Positions 1 to 7,800 of a stretch of DNA of 11,162 bases are shown here, piece after piece (positions within the stretch are counted from its first letter, which is position 1; each line of letters begins with the position of its first letter). The stretch is from positions 1 through 11,162 of the forward strand of contig PKER01000024.1 in NCBI GenBank assembly GCA_002919115.1, read 5' to 3'. The notes below the pieces were generated by a model. The model saw only the letters and a list, made by a program, of their open reading frames with translations, was not told the DNA's origin and made no database searches. Source of the stretch: a bacterium (GTDB lineage: Bacteria > Actinomycetota > Thermoleophilia > Solirubrobacterales > 70-9). Position numbers and translations under genes: made by a program.

Positions 1-659
1 CGCAGCCCGGCCGCGACCTGCGCGCTCGCGAAGGGCTCCTCGCTCGCGAGCACCCGGTCGGCGAGCTCCACCAGGTCGACGTCCGCGCCGAGCGTGCGCC
101 AGGCCTGGGCGAGCTCGCAGCCGACGGGCCCGCCCCCGAGCACGATCAGGCTGGCGGGCACCTCGCCGGCCGTGGTCCCCTCGCGGTTCGTCCAGGGCTC
201 GGCCTCGGCCAGGCCCTCGAGCGGGGGCAGCGCCGCCTGGGTCCCGGTGGCGACGATCACGGCGCGCCGGGCGAGCAGCTCGTCGTCGCCCACCTGCACG
301 CGGCGCTCGCCGGCGAGCCGCCCCGCGCCGCGGTAGAGCGCGATGCCGCGCTCCTCGAGCCAGGGGAGCATCGAGCCGTCGTCGAGGTCGTGGATCACCT
401 CGTCGCGCCGCGCGAGCGCTGCGCCCGGGTCGATCGCGCCGCCCACGAGCCCGCCTACCCGGCGGACCTCGCCGAGCAGCTCGCCCGGGCGCAGGAGCGC
501 CTTGGACGGCATGCAGGCGTAGTACGAGCACTCCCCGCCGATCAGCTCGCGCTCGACGACGGCGACGTCCAGCCCGCCCTCGGAGAGCCGCCCGGCCGCG
601 ACCTCGCCCGCGGGGCCGGCGCCGAGGACGATCGCATCGAACTCGCGGGTCGCCACCAC
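1..659 (-). CDS. Pyridine nucleotide-disulfide oxidoreductase (dihydrolipoamide dehydrogenase-like), N-terminal part
   Basis: The reading frame enters on the minus strand and runs off the left edge, so about 219 N-terminal residues are visible and the C-terminal NAD-half and dimerisation domain are missing. Near residues 12-18 is the FAD-binding Rossmann motif GAGPAG. Near residues 40-53 is GGECSYYACMPSK, with the Cys-x4-Cys redox disulfide of class I flavin disulfide reductases (Lpd, mercuric and glutathione reductase). VIVATGTQ lies near 134-141 and the second nucleotide-binding motif GGGPVGCE near 175-182. The family moves electrons between NAD(P)H and a disulfide substrate through FAD. 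The substrate cannot be read from this part, and no lipoyl or 2-oxoacid dehydrogenase gene lies beside it, so E3 function is not established. The start is one of two consecutive GTG codons (659 or 656), preceded by a weak AAGAG. The gene is divergent from the SGNH gene, 76 bases away. Confidence 0.9.
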   Translation of the reverse strand, partial: MVATREFDAIVLGAGPAGEVAAGRLSEGGLDVAVVERELIGGECSYYACMPSKALLRPGELLGEVRRVGGLVGGAIDPGAALARRDEVIHDLDDGSMLPWLEERGIALYRGAGRLAGERRVQVGDDELLARRAVIVATGTQAALPPLEGLAEAEPWTNREGTTAGEVPASLIVLGGGPVGCELAQAWRTLGADVDLVELADRVLASEEPFASAQVAAGL

Positions 660-713
660 TCGTACTCTTGCACGACCCGGTTGCTCGCGCCAGGGATGCG
701 CGGGGTGTGGGCT

Positions 714-725
714 GCCGCCGGCGGC
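714..725. repeat. 12-base GC palindrome between divergent genes
   Basis: GCCGCCGGCGGC is a perfect palindrome in the short space between the oxidoreductase and SGNH genes. It could be a regulator site, but GC-rich palindromes arise often by chance at this base composition. No convincing promoter boxes are visible next to it. Confidence 0.25.
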
Positions 726-735
726 GATTGCTACG

Positions 736-1767
736 TTGGGTCGCGTGCCGGAACCGCGTCCATCCAGGGCGCGCGGGGCCCGGCAGGGGCGCGTCGTGCA
801 ACTCCTCATTGCCGGCGCACTGGCCGCCTGCGCGGCGCTCGCGTTGCTCGTCGACGGAGACGACGAGAATCGCTCGTCCGCCGGCTGGCAGGTGGCCGAG
901 ATCGGCGGCCCCGTAGACGACCCCGGCGTCGCGCCGCCCGCTCCCCAGGAGCGCGCGGGCGAGCTCAAGCCGAAGCCGTCCAAGGCCACCAAGGACAAGT
1001 CGCGCATGTTCAGCGAGGGGTGTCAGGCGGACGCTCCGGAGGTGCGCCTGAGGCGTTGCATCTACGGCGACCGTGACGGCAAGCGGACCGTCGCGCTCAT
1101 CGGCGACTCGCACGCGCTCATGTACTTCACGGCGATGAACAGGCTCGCCAAGGAGCGCGGTTGGCGGCTTGTCGCGCTCTCGAAGGTGGGCTGCCCGCCG
1201 TTCCGCCAGCTCGTCTACAACCGGCGTGTAGGACGCGGGTACCGCGAGTGCCTCGTCTGGCAGCGGAGGGTGCTGAACCGCCTCGAGCGGGAGCGACCCG
1301 GGCTGGTCGTGACGAGCGGCTGGATCTGGCACAAGGCGATGGTCCGGGGCAGGATCGTCCCGCGCACCACGCCGCGCAACCGCCGCCTGCTGCGCGACGG
1401 CTACGTGCGCCTCCTGCGCGACCTGCGGCGGCGAACCGGCGCGCGGCTCGCGGTGATGAAGGATCCGCCCAAGGCTCCCTACGAGATCCCGCCGTGCGTG
1501 GAGGAGAACCTCGCGAGCCTCAGCGATTGCGCGTTCGAGATTCCCGCCAGCCACGATCGGCAGTCGTTCGAGCGCAGCGTGATCAAGCGCGTGCCCGGCG
1601 CCACGCTTGTCGACCTCACCCCGGTCTTCTGCCCGGAGCGCCTGTGCCACGCCGTGATCCGCAACCGGATCACCTACCGCGACGGCAACCACCTCACGTC
1701 GACCTATGCGCGGCACCTTTCGAAGCAGCTCGGCGAGCGGCTGCCGCGTCCCAGGCCCCGCCGGTGA
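736..1767 (+). CDS. Membrane-anchored stand-alone SGNH-domain protein (acyltransferase-associated type)
   Basis: The 343-residue protein has a basic N-terminus, one hydrophobic segment (about 20-39), an acidic/Pro-rich linker and an SGNH-like domain from about residue 95. The nucleophile block is GDSH (123-126, Ser125). The C-terminal block is YRDGNHLT with Asp316 and His319, as expected for the catalytic Asp-x-x-His. Eight cysteines downstream of the anchor (96, 108, 153, 172, 254, 265, 299, 304) suggest disulfides and an extracytoplasmic location. In known families this domain usually follows an OafA/YrhL-type acyltransferase-3 membrane domain that O-acetylates surface polysaccharides. Here that membrane domain is absent, so the protein may act as a lone esterase or transacylase on cell-surface glycans (inference). 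The start is uncertain. TTG 736 and GTG 745 keep the basic residues before the anchor, whereas GTG 796 has the better ribosome site (AGGGG at 785-789, 6-base spacing) but no positive charge ahead of the hydrophobic core. Confidence 0.85.
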   Translation: MGRVPEPRPSRARGARQGRVVQLLIAGALAACAALALLVDGDDENRSSAGWQVAEIGGPVDDPGVAPPAPQERAGELKPKPSKATKDKSRMFSEGCQADAPEVRLRRCIYGDRDGKRTVALIGDSHALMYFTAMNRLAKERGWRLVALSKVGCPPFRQLVYNRRVGRGYRECLVWQRRVLNRLERERPGLVVTSGWIWHKAMVRGRIVPRTTPRNRRLLRDGYVRLLRDLRRRTGARLAVMKDPPKAPYEIPPCVEENLASLSDCAFEIPASHDRQSFERSVIKRVPGATLVDLTPVFCPERLCHAVIRNRITYRDGNHLTSTYARHLSKQLGERLPRPRPRR

Positions 1768-1808
1768 CCCGCGCGGGGCGCTCCGTGCGATCCGGGTAAG
1801 GGAGCGGG

Positions 1809-3272
1809 GTGCCGAAGGATCGACTGAAGGCGTACCGCGCCAAGCGCGAACCCGGGGCGACACCCGAGCCCGGCCTTGCCGGCGATGCCGCAGGCGCCGG
1901 GAAGGGCGAAGGCGCGCGCTTCGTCGTGCAGGAGCACCACGCCCGCCGGCTGCACTGGGACCTGCGCCTGGAGCGCGACGGCGTGCTGGCCTCCTGGGCG
2001 CTGCCGCGCGGGATCCCGCTCGACCCGGAGCAGAACCGGCTCGCCGTCCACACCGAGGACCACCCGCTCGAGTACCTCTCGTTCCAGGGGGAGATCCCGA
2101 AGGGCCAGTACGGCGCGGGCACGATGGCGATCTGGGACGCGGGGACGTATGAGGCCGAGGAGTTCTCGGCGGGGAAGGTCGTCGCGACGTTCCGCGGCGA
2201 GCGGCTGCGGGGGCGCTACGCGCTCTTTCGCACGCGCGGCGACGACTGGATGATCCACCGCATGGACCCGCCGGACCCCGGCCGGGAGCCGCTGCCCGGG
2301 GTCATCGAGCCGATGAAGGCGACGCTCGCGCGGCGGCTCCCCGAGGACGACGAGGGGTGGGCGTACGAGATCAAGTGGGACGGCGTGCGCGCGCTGGCCT
2401 ACTGCGAGCCGGGGCACCTGCGCCTGGTGACGCGCACCGGCAAGGAGGTCGCTCGCCGCTACCCCGAGGTGCGCGGCATCCTCGCCCAGCTCGGGTTGCG
2501 CGAGGCGCTCCTCGACGGCGAGCTCGTCGCCTTCGACGACGAGGGGCGGCCGAGCTTCCAGCGGCTCCAGCGGCGGATCCACGTCGAAGGGGAGGCGGCG
2601 ATCCGCCGCCTGCGGGAGAGCACCCCCGTCACGTACGTGGCCTTCGACCTGTTGCATCGGGACGGGCGCTCGCTGATGGGCCTGCCCTACGAGGAGCGGC
2701 GCGCGGAGCTGGAGGCGCTCGGGCTCGAGGGCGAGCGCTGGCAGACGCCCGCCTACCACCGGGGCGACGGCGCCGCCCTGCTCGCCGCGAGCCGGGAGCG
2801 CGGGCTGGAGGGGATCGTCGCCAAGCGCCTCGGCAGCCCGTACGTCCCGGGCAAACGCACGCGCGCTTGGCTCAAGGTGAAGAACGTCCGCGGCCAGGAG
2901 GTGGTGATCGGCGGGTGGGTGCCTGGCAAGGGCCGCCGCGAGGGCGAGCTCGGCGCGCTGCTCGTCGGCTACTTCGAGCGGGACGGCGAGCAGCGCCGCC
3001 TGCGTTACGCGGGCAAGGTGGGGACGGGCTTCGACGCCGCCGAGCTGCGCGCCCTGCGCGAGCGCCTGGAGGCGTTGCGGCGCGAGGGGAGCCCGTTCGA
3101 GGGGCGCCAGCCCGAGAGGGGGGCGATCTTCGCCGAGCCCGAGCTGGTCTGCGAGGTCGAGTTCTCCGAGTGGACGCGCGCGGGCACGCTGCGTCACCCG
3201 TCCTACAAGGGGCTGCGCGACGACAAGCCGGCGCGCGACGTGGTGCGCGAGGAGCCCGCCGAGCCGGAGTAG
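1809..3272 (+). CDS. ligD: LigD-type ATP-dependent DNA ligase with N-terminal 3'-phosphoesterase domain (no polymerase domain)
   Basis: This 487-residue protein belongs to bacterial non-homologous end joining. Residues about 38-152 form the 3'-phosphoesterase domain, which trims 3'-phosphates and ribonucleotides at breaks. Its metal and active-site residues align with the well-studied Pseudomonas LigD: His43, His49, Asp51, Arg53, His85 and Tyr89. Residues about 165-360 form the adenylyltransferase core: motif I EIKWDGVRA with the AMP-accepting Lys189, LDGELVAFD (235-243), YVAFDLLH (276-283), EGIVAKR (334-340) and WLKVK (354-358). The OB-fold domain follows to about residue 475, with the conserved EFSEWTRAGTLRHPSYKGLR region. 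The primase-polymerase domain of full-length LigD is absent, and no Ku gene lies in the window; both may be encoded elsewhere. The start is GTG with GGGAG just upstream. It is 41 bases after the SGNH gene and could be co-transcribed, though no functional link is evident. Confidence 0.95.
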   Translation: MPKDRLKAYRAKREPGATPEPGLAGDAAGAGKGEGARFVVQEHHARRLHWDLRLERDGVLASWALPRGIPLDPEQNRLAVHTEDHPLEYLSFQGEIPKGQYGAGTMAIWDAGTYEAEEFSAGKVVATFRGERLRGRYALFRTRGDDWMIHRMDPPDPGREPLPGVIEPMKATLARRLPEDDEGWAYEIKWDGVRALAYCEPGHLRLVTRTGKEVARRYPEVRGILAQLGLREALLDGELVAFDDEGRPSFQRLQRRIHVEGEAAIRRLRESTPVTYVAFDLLHRDGRSLMGLPYEERRAELEALGLEGERWQTPAYHRGDGAALLAASRERGLEGIVAKRLGSPYVPGKRTRAWLKVKNVRGQEVVIGGWVPGKGRREGELGALLVGYFERDGEQRRLRYAGKVGTGFDAAELRALRERLEALRREGSPFEGRQPERGAIFAEPELVCEVEFSEWTRAGTLRHPSYKGLRDDKPARDVVREEPAEPE

Positions 3273-3281
3273 GGGCGGGCG

Positions 3282-4136
3282 CTAGACGTCGTCGAAGTCG
3301 CGCTCGAGGAAGGTCTCCGACATCCCGAGGGCGAGCGCGGCGGCGAGCCCCAGGTAGGTAGCGGCGACGAGCGCGCGGGTACGCGCCGGGACCGCGTGGT
3401 AGGCGCGCGCCGCGGGGGTGTTGCGCTCCTTCCAGCGCCGCCAGCTCTCGTACCCGCCGACGAGCAGGATGAGGATCATCACCGGGTTCGGGAAGGCGAT
3501 CGTGAGCGCGACGAGCGCGGCGTAGCCCGCCCACCACACCCAGGGGCTGAGCGCGGCCATCGCCCGCCCGCCGTCCAGCGGGACCACCGGCAGCAGGTTG
3601 AAGAGGTTGAGGAAGAAGCCGACGAAGGCGAGCGCCTGCCAGAACTCGTTGTCGGTGGCGAGCCAGAGCGCCAGCGGGACCAGCGAGGCGAGCGACCCGA
3701 AGATCGGCCCGGCGAGCCCCACGCGCGCCTCGGCGGCGGCGTCCTTGCCCATCGACTTGGCGGCGATCACCGCGCCCAGGAACGGGATGAACATCGGCGC
3801 CGAGGCCTGGACGCCCTCGCGCCGCAGCTGGATCACGTGGCCCATCTCGTGCAAGAAGAGCAGGGCCACGAAGCCGACCGCGAACGGCCAGCCCCAGATC
3901 AGCGCGTACGCGGCGATCGAGACCAGCATCGACGCCGACGTGGTCAGGATCTTGAGCTTGGGCAGAAGCAGCAGGAGCGCCTTGCCCTTCGTGACCAGCA
4001 GGATCGCGAGCCCCGCGAGCGGCGCGCCGACGCGCTCGAGGCGCTGGCGCAGGGTGCGCCTGCGCCCGGAGCCCGGCTGGATCGGCTCGTAGCCGGGCTC
4101 GTAGGGAGGCTCGAATGTGGGCCTGCCGGCATCCAT
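3282..4136 (-). CDS. Site-2 protease family zinc metalloprotease (M50), multi-pass membrane
   Basis: The 284-residue protein has a Pro/Glu-rich cytoplasmic N-terminus (1-35) followed by several hydrophobic segments (roughly 37-59, 70-96, 113-126, 140-160, 165-187, 200-226 and 254-271). The zinc motif HEMGH is at 96-100, at the end of a membrane helix. The second conserved M50 block, NLLPVVPLDGGR, is at 180-191, where Asp188 is the expected third zinc ligand. Members of the family cut transmembrane substrates inside the bilayer, often to release anti-sigma factors or other membrane-tethered regulators. No PDZ domain and no sigma/anti-sigma pair are visible nearby, so the substrate is unknown. 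The start is ATG at 4136 with GGGTAGG a few bases upstream. The gene is convergent with the ligase (9 bases between stops) and divergent from ssrA (51 bases). Confidence 0.92.
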   Translation of the reverse strand: MDAGRPTFEPPYEPGYEPIQPGSGRRRTLRQRLERVGAPLAGLAILLVTKGKALLLLLPKLKILTTSASMLVSIAAYALIWGWPFAVGFVALLFLHEMGHVIQLRREGVQASAPMFIPFLGAVIAAKSMGKDAAAEARVGLAGPIFGSLASLVPLALWLATDNEFWQALAFVGFFLNLFNLLPVVPLDGGRAMAALSPWVWWAGYAALVALTIAFPNPVMILILLVGGYESWRRWKERNTPAARAYHAVPARTRALVAATYLGLAAALALGMSETFLERDFDDV

Positions 4137-4187
4137 CGCCTACCCACAGCGTACGGGCGCCGTTAACCTTGACTCGGACATAGCCAT

Positions 4188-4556
4188 GGGGGCGAACCAG
4201 ATTCGACGTGGACTGCTTCGTTCCGATGTTGCGAGTCGAGGACCCGGGGTTGGCCTCGTAAAAATCCCCCCGGAAAACCAATAAGTGCGGACTCTCATGA
4301 GTTCGCCCTCGCCGCCTAACAAGTAGTGCGAGGGAGTCGGCCCGGATAGCCCGCGTCCGGTCAGCCGGCTTCAGAAATGCGGGCTCGCCCCACAGGTAGG
4401 ACCCTCGATCTGAGGGGGACACCTTAGGAGGGTGTGGCGCCGGGAACGTGTCCCGCGGCCTGACCGACCCGGACGCCGAGATCAGACTCCGCGGGTACGC
4501 TCGTAGACGCATCGGGACTGCATCCGCGGACGCCGGGGCAGTGCCGGCCGCCTCCA
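4188..4556 (+). ncRNA. ssrA: tmRNA (transfer-messenger RNA)
   Basis: This RNA rescues ribosomes stalled on broken mRNA and adds a degradation tag to the unfinished protein. The 5' end GGGGGCG (4188-4194) pairs with CGCCTCC (4549-4555), giving a 7-base acceptor stem with one G-U pair and discriminator A4556. Near the 5' end is the hallmark ATTCGACG. The pseudoknot 1 segment contains GGTTGGCCTCGTAAAAA (4248-4264), which matches tmRNAs of distant bacteria. The tag frame follows, then helix 5 (CCCTCGC with GCGAGGG). Helix 2 is supported by pairing of CGATG/GCGAG near 4224-4235 with CTCGT/CATCG near 4500-4514. GGAC precedes the T-stem GCCGG/CCGGC (4532-4536 with 4544-4548). Two oddities are visible: CCA is not encoded after the discriminator, and the 7-base T-loop reads GGCAGTG rather than TTCRANY. 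The 369-base length is normal. A TTGACT at 4169-4174 lies too close to the mature 5' end to be assigned with confidence as a -35 box. Confidence 0.93.
4287..4319 (+). other. tmRNA proteolysis-tag reading frame (ADSHEFALAA)
   Basis: Within ssrA the frame GCG GAC TCT CAT GAG TTC GCC CTC GCC GCC TAA encodes the tag ADSHEFALAA. The resume codon GCG follows AATAAGT, and the stop lies in the helix 5 loop as in other tmRNAs. The ALAA end is the signal normally read by ClpXP-type proteases. The ADSH start resembles the Mycobacterium tuberculosis tag, which supports an actinobacterial origin. Confidence 0.9.
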
Positions 4557-4606
4557 CTTCCCACCACCGCCTCGACCTTCCGAGGGCTGATCCCACCACC
4601 AACCCA

Positions 4607-4651
4607 ACGTTCAGCCCTAGTCGTCGAATTTCGACCACCACGGCTGAACGT
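4607..4651. repeat. 45-base inverted-repeat element, copy 1
   Basis: ACGTTCAGCC at the left end and GGCTGAACGT at the right end are perfect 10-base inverted repeats. Inside lies a second palindrome, GTCGAATTTCGAC. As RNA this would fold into a long hairpin. It begins 50 bases after the mature tmRNA end and lies in the 296-base gene-free space before the amidase gene. It has no T-run at its 3' side, so it is not a classic terminator. Possible roles are a leader or processing hairpin, a REP-like repeat or an operator. Confidence 0.75.
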
Positions 4652-4668
4652 CCGGCCGGGGCCGCGCC

Positions 4669-4713
4669 ACGTCCAGCCCTCGTGTTCGTTTTTCGACGAC
4701 TACGGCTGAACGT
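4669..4713. repeat. 45-base inverted-repeat element, copy 2
   Basis: This element has the same length and architecture as the one 62 bases upstream. The left arm is ACGTCCAGCC (one change) and the right arm GGCTGAACGT is identical. The interior differs and carries TTCGTTTTTCG. The arms are kept while the centre has diverged, which is the pattern expected if the stem or the arm sequence is the functional part. An extra half-motif AGGGCTGA at 4583-4590 precedes copy 1. Confidence 0.7.
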
Positions 4714-4733
4714 GCGCTCGCGGGCGGCCTCGA

Positions 4734-4748
4734 CCGTGCGGCGCACGG
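4734..4748. repeat. Short inverted repeat CCGTGCG-G-CGCACGG
   Basis: A perfect 7-base inverted repeat around a single central base, 21 bases after the second 45-base element. It may be part of the amidase promoter or leader region, or chance at this GC content. Confidence 0.3.
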
Positions 4749-4767
4749 GGCGCGTTCGATCTGGACC

Positions 4768-4801
4768 GCGCGCACATACAGATTGCTTGCGCGCGCACAT
4801 A
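4768..4801. repeat. 11-base direct repeat GCGCGCACATA ... GCGCGCACATA
   Basis: Two identical 11-base units (4768-4778 and 4791-4801) have starts 23 bases apart, about two helical turns, and lie 52-85 bases before the amidase start. Same-face spacing upstream of a gene suits a regulator binding pair. No clear -35/-10 pair could be assigned around them. Confidence 0.4.
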
Positions 4802-4835
4802 GCTTGCCGCGGCGTAGGAATCACCCGACCACGAC

Positions 4836-4841
4836 AAGGAG
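4836..4841 (+). promoter_or_regulatory. Ribosome binding site supporting the amidase TTG start
   Basis: AAGGAG precedes TTG 4853 with an 11-base spacer, longer than ideal. It is the only good Shine-Dalgarno sequence in front of the signal peptide, and no closer in-frame ATG or GTG exists, so it decides the start. Confidence 0.6.
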
Positions 4842-4852
4842 CACCTACACCC

Positions 4853-7800
4853 TTGACCTCACGGACGCTGCCCCCGTCGTCCCGGGCGCTCAGGGTCCTC
4901 GCCGCCGGCCTGCTCGCGCTGCTCGCGCTCTGGGCACCGCGCGCGTCGGCCCAGCCCATCGACCTCGACAACCTCGACGGCCTCGAGGCCGTCGAGATGA
5001 TGGAGGCGGGTGAGCTCACCTCTGTGGAGCTCACCAAGGCATACATCAAGCGCATCGAGGCGCTCAACAAGAGCGGCCCCGGCCTCAACGCGGTTACGCA
5101 GCTCAACCGCAACGCGCTCAAGGAGGCCGCCCGCATGGACCGCCTGCGCGCGCAGGGCAAGGTCCTGAGCCCCGCGCACGGCCTCCCCGTCCTGCTCAAG
5201 GACCTGATCGACGTGAAGGGGATGTACACGTCGGCCGGCAACTTCTCGCTGCGCAACTCCTTCCCCGAGACCGACTCGGGCGTGGCCAAGAAGCTGCGCG
5301 AGGCCGGCGTGGTGATCCTCGGCAAGGTCGGGCTCTCCGAGTACGCGAACAGCTTCGGCAACCAGCCCTCGGGGTTTGCGAACCTGACCGGGCAGGTCCT
5401 GAACGCGCTCGACGCCGACCAGAACCCGAGCGGCTCGTCCTCGGGCACGGGCGCGGCGGGCGCCGCGGCGCTCTCGATGCTCACGGTCGGGACCGAGACC
5501 TCGGGCTCGATCATCAGCCCGTCGCGCGCGCAGGGCCTCGTCGGCCTGCGGCCCACGGTCGGGCTCGTGCCGGGCTACGGCATCGCCCCGATCCGCCTCT
5601 CCCAGGACACCGCGGGCCCGATGGACCGCACGGTGGCGAACGCCGCGCTGACCCTGACGGCGATCGCCGGCACCGACCCGGTCAACGACGCCTACTACAA
5701 GCGCTACTGGGGGCCGGGCATCGACCCGGAGGACATCGTGCCCCCGCCGCCCGACGAGCTGCCGGACTACCTCTCGGCGCTCGACCCGGACTTCGTGCAG
5801 GGCAAGCGCATCGGCTACAACGGCAGCTCGCCCGAGATCCTCGAGGCGGTCGAGGCGCTTGAGGACGCGGGCGCGATCATGGTCCCGCGGCCGGTGATCG
5901 ACGCCGGCTCGCTGCCGAACCTCCCCGGCGGCGGCGAGCAGCACATGGCGATCGACATGTACTACGAGCGGCTCGGCCCGAACGCCCCGATCCGCTCGCT
6001 CGAGGAGGAGATCGCCGACAACCGCGCCAACGAGCACGAGGCGCTCAAGTTCGGGAACAACAGCCACGTCAACGCCGCGCGCGTCGAGTGGGGCTGGAAC
6101 ACGCCCTGGTACGAGCAGTTCAGCTCGATCCTGCCCGTCCGCAAGGAGATGGCGCAGACCAGCATCGAGCGGATGCTCCAGAACGACACGCCGAACGACC
6201 CGAGCGACGACTTCATCGCGATCCTCGGGAGCGTGAGCCAGGGCCCGCTCGCCGGCTACCCGGCGATCACGGTCCCGATGGGGTACAGCGCCACTGACCG
6301 CCGCGCGGTCAGCGTCACGATCAACGGCGGCCCCTACAGCGAGCGCGACCTGCTCGGCATCGCGTACGTGCTCGAGCAGGCCACCAAGAAGCGCGTCTCG
6401 CCGCTCGAGCTCAACCCGAGCATGTACCGCTGCGCCGACCTGGAGCCCGCCCCGCCCTTCGCGGAGCGCGGCGACTGCAACCCCACGTACGACGAGATCA
6501 TGGAGCTCATCGGCGAGGTGCGCGAGCTGGACTTCCCGCTCGAGACCACCTCGGTGAAGGAGCTGCGCGGGATGCTCAAGGCCGGACGCATCACCTCCGA
6601 GGAGCTCGTGCAGGCGTACCTGGCCCGGATCGCGGTGGCGAACGCCGAGGGCCCCGCCATCCAGGCGGTCAGGGAGATCAACGCGAACGCCATCGAGGAG
6701 GCTCGGGCGCTCGACGTGGAGCGGGCGGAGAGCGGCCCGCGCGGCCCGCTGCACGGGATCCCCGTGCTGCTCCACGACGGGATCGACGCCGAGGGCCTGC
6801 CGACCACGGGCGGCTCGATCGCGCTGCAGGGCCAGGCCCCCGACCACGACTCGGAGATCGCGGCCCGGCTCAAGGCCGCGGGCGCGATCATCCTCGGCAA
6901 GACCAACACCTCGGAGCTAAACGGCCTGTTCAGCTCGAGCATGCCGGACGGCTACTCGTCGCTCGGCGGCCAGGTGCTGATGCCGTCCGACACCGACGAC
7001 CCGCCGGGCGGCTCGTCCGCCGGCGCGGCGGCCGCGACCGCCTCGGGCATGGCCGCGATGACGGTCGGCATGGAGACCTCGCCGCAGACGGCCGAGCTGA
7101 CCGGGCCGGCCGCCGTCAACGGCGTGGTCGGGCTCAAGCCGACGGTCGGGCGCGTGAGCCGCGACGGCGTGATGCCCGTCGCCAAGTCCCAGGACTCGCC
7201 GGGGCCGATCGCCCAGACGGTCTGGGACGTCGCCGCCCAGCTCCAGGTGATCGCGGGCCCCGACCCGGACGACCCCGCGACGATGAGCGCCCCGCCGGTG
7301 CCCGACTACCTGGCGGCGCTCAACGAGAACGCCCTGAACGGCGCGCGCGTCGCGGTGGTCGCGGGCAGCGCGAGCCCGTACGCCGACGTCGTCAAGACGC
7401 TCGGCGAGCTCGGGGCGACGACGGAGGTCGTGAGCACCGCGCCGAGCGATCCCGCGCCGCCGGACATCGTCGCCCGCGAGTTCAAGCGCGACCTGAACGC
7501 GTACCTCGCGCAGACCCCCGGCGGCAACGCCGACTCGCTCGCCGAGATCATCGCCTACAACGAGGACCACGCTGTCGAGGGCCTCAAGTACGGCCAGGGC
7601 AGGCTCGTCTCCGCCGAGGCGGTGAACCTCGCCGACCCGTCGCAAAACGCGGCGTACGAGGCCGACCGCGAAGCGGGCCTGGAGTGGAGCCAGGGGTTCA
7701 TCGACGACCTGCTCGCCAACGGCACGCCGGGCGATCCCAGCGACGATTTCGACGTGATCGTCGTGCCGAGCGACGATCAGCTCATCGGGATCGCCGACCG

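Noticed and set aside
1704..3197. 497-codon open frame antisense to the ligase gene
   Set aside because: It is a shadow frame of a well-supported ligase with low-complexity Arg/Ala/Leu/Pro composition and no recognisable motif.
4624..4636. GTCGAATTTCGAC as a possible LexA/SOS box
   Set aside because: It lacks the spacing of the actinobacterial GAAC-N4-GTTC box and is better explained as the inner part of the 45-base inverted-repeat element.
4448..4852. N-terminal extension of the amidase open frame back to GTG 4448
   Set aside because: It overlaps the 3' part of tmRNA and the hairpin elements, its translation is Arg-rich with no domain, and a proper signal peptide with AAGGAG in front begins at TTG 4853.
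2872..5556. 894-codon open frame on the minus strand
   Set aside because: It is antisense to the ligase C-terminus, out of frame with the M50 gene, and crosses tmRNA. It lacks any domain and is explained by high GC removing stop codons.
4859..6847. 662-codon open frame antisense to the amidase gene
   Set aside because: It mirrors the codon structure of the amidase, shows only Arg/Val/Asp-rich low-complexity sequence, and has no ribosome binding site or domain.
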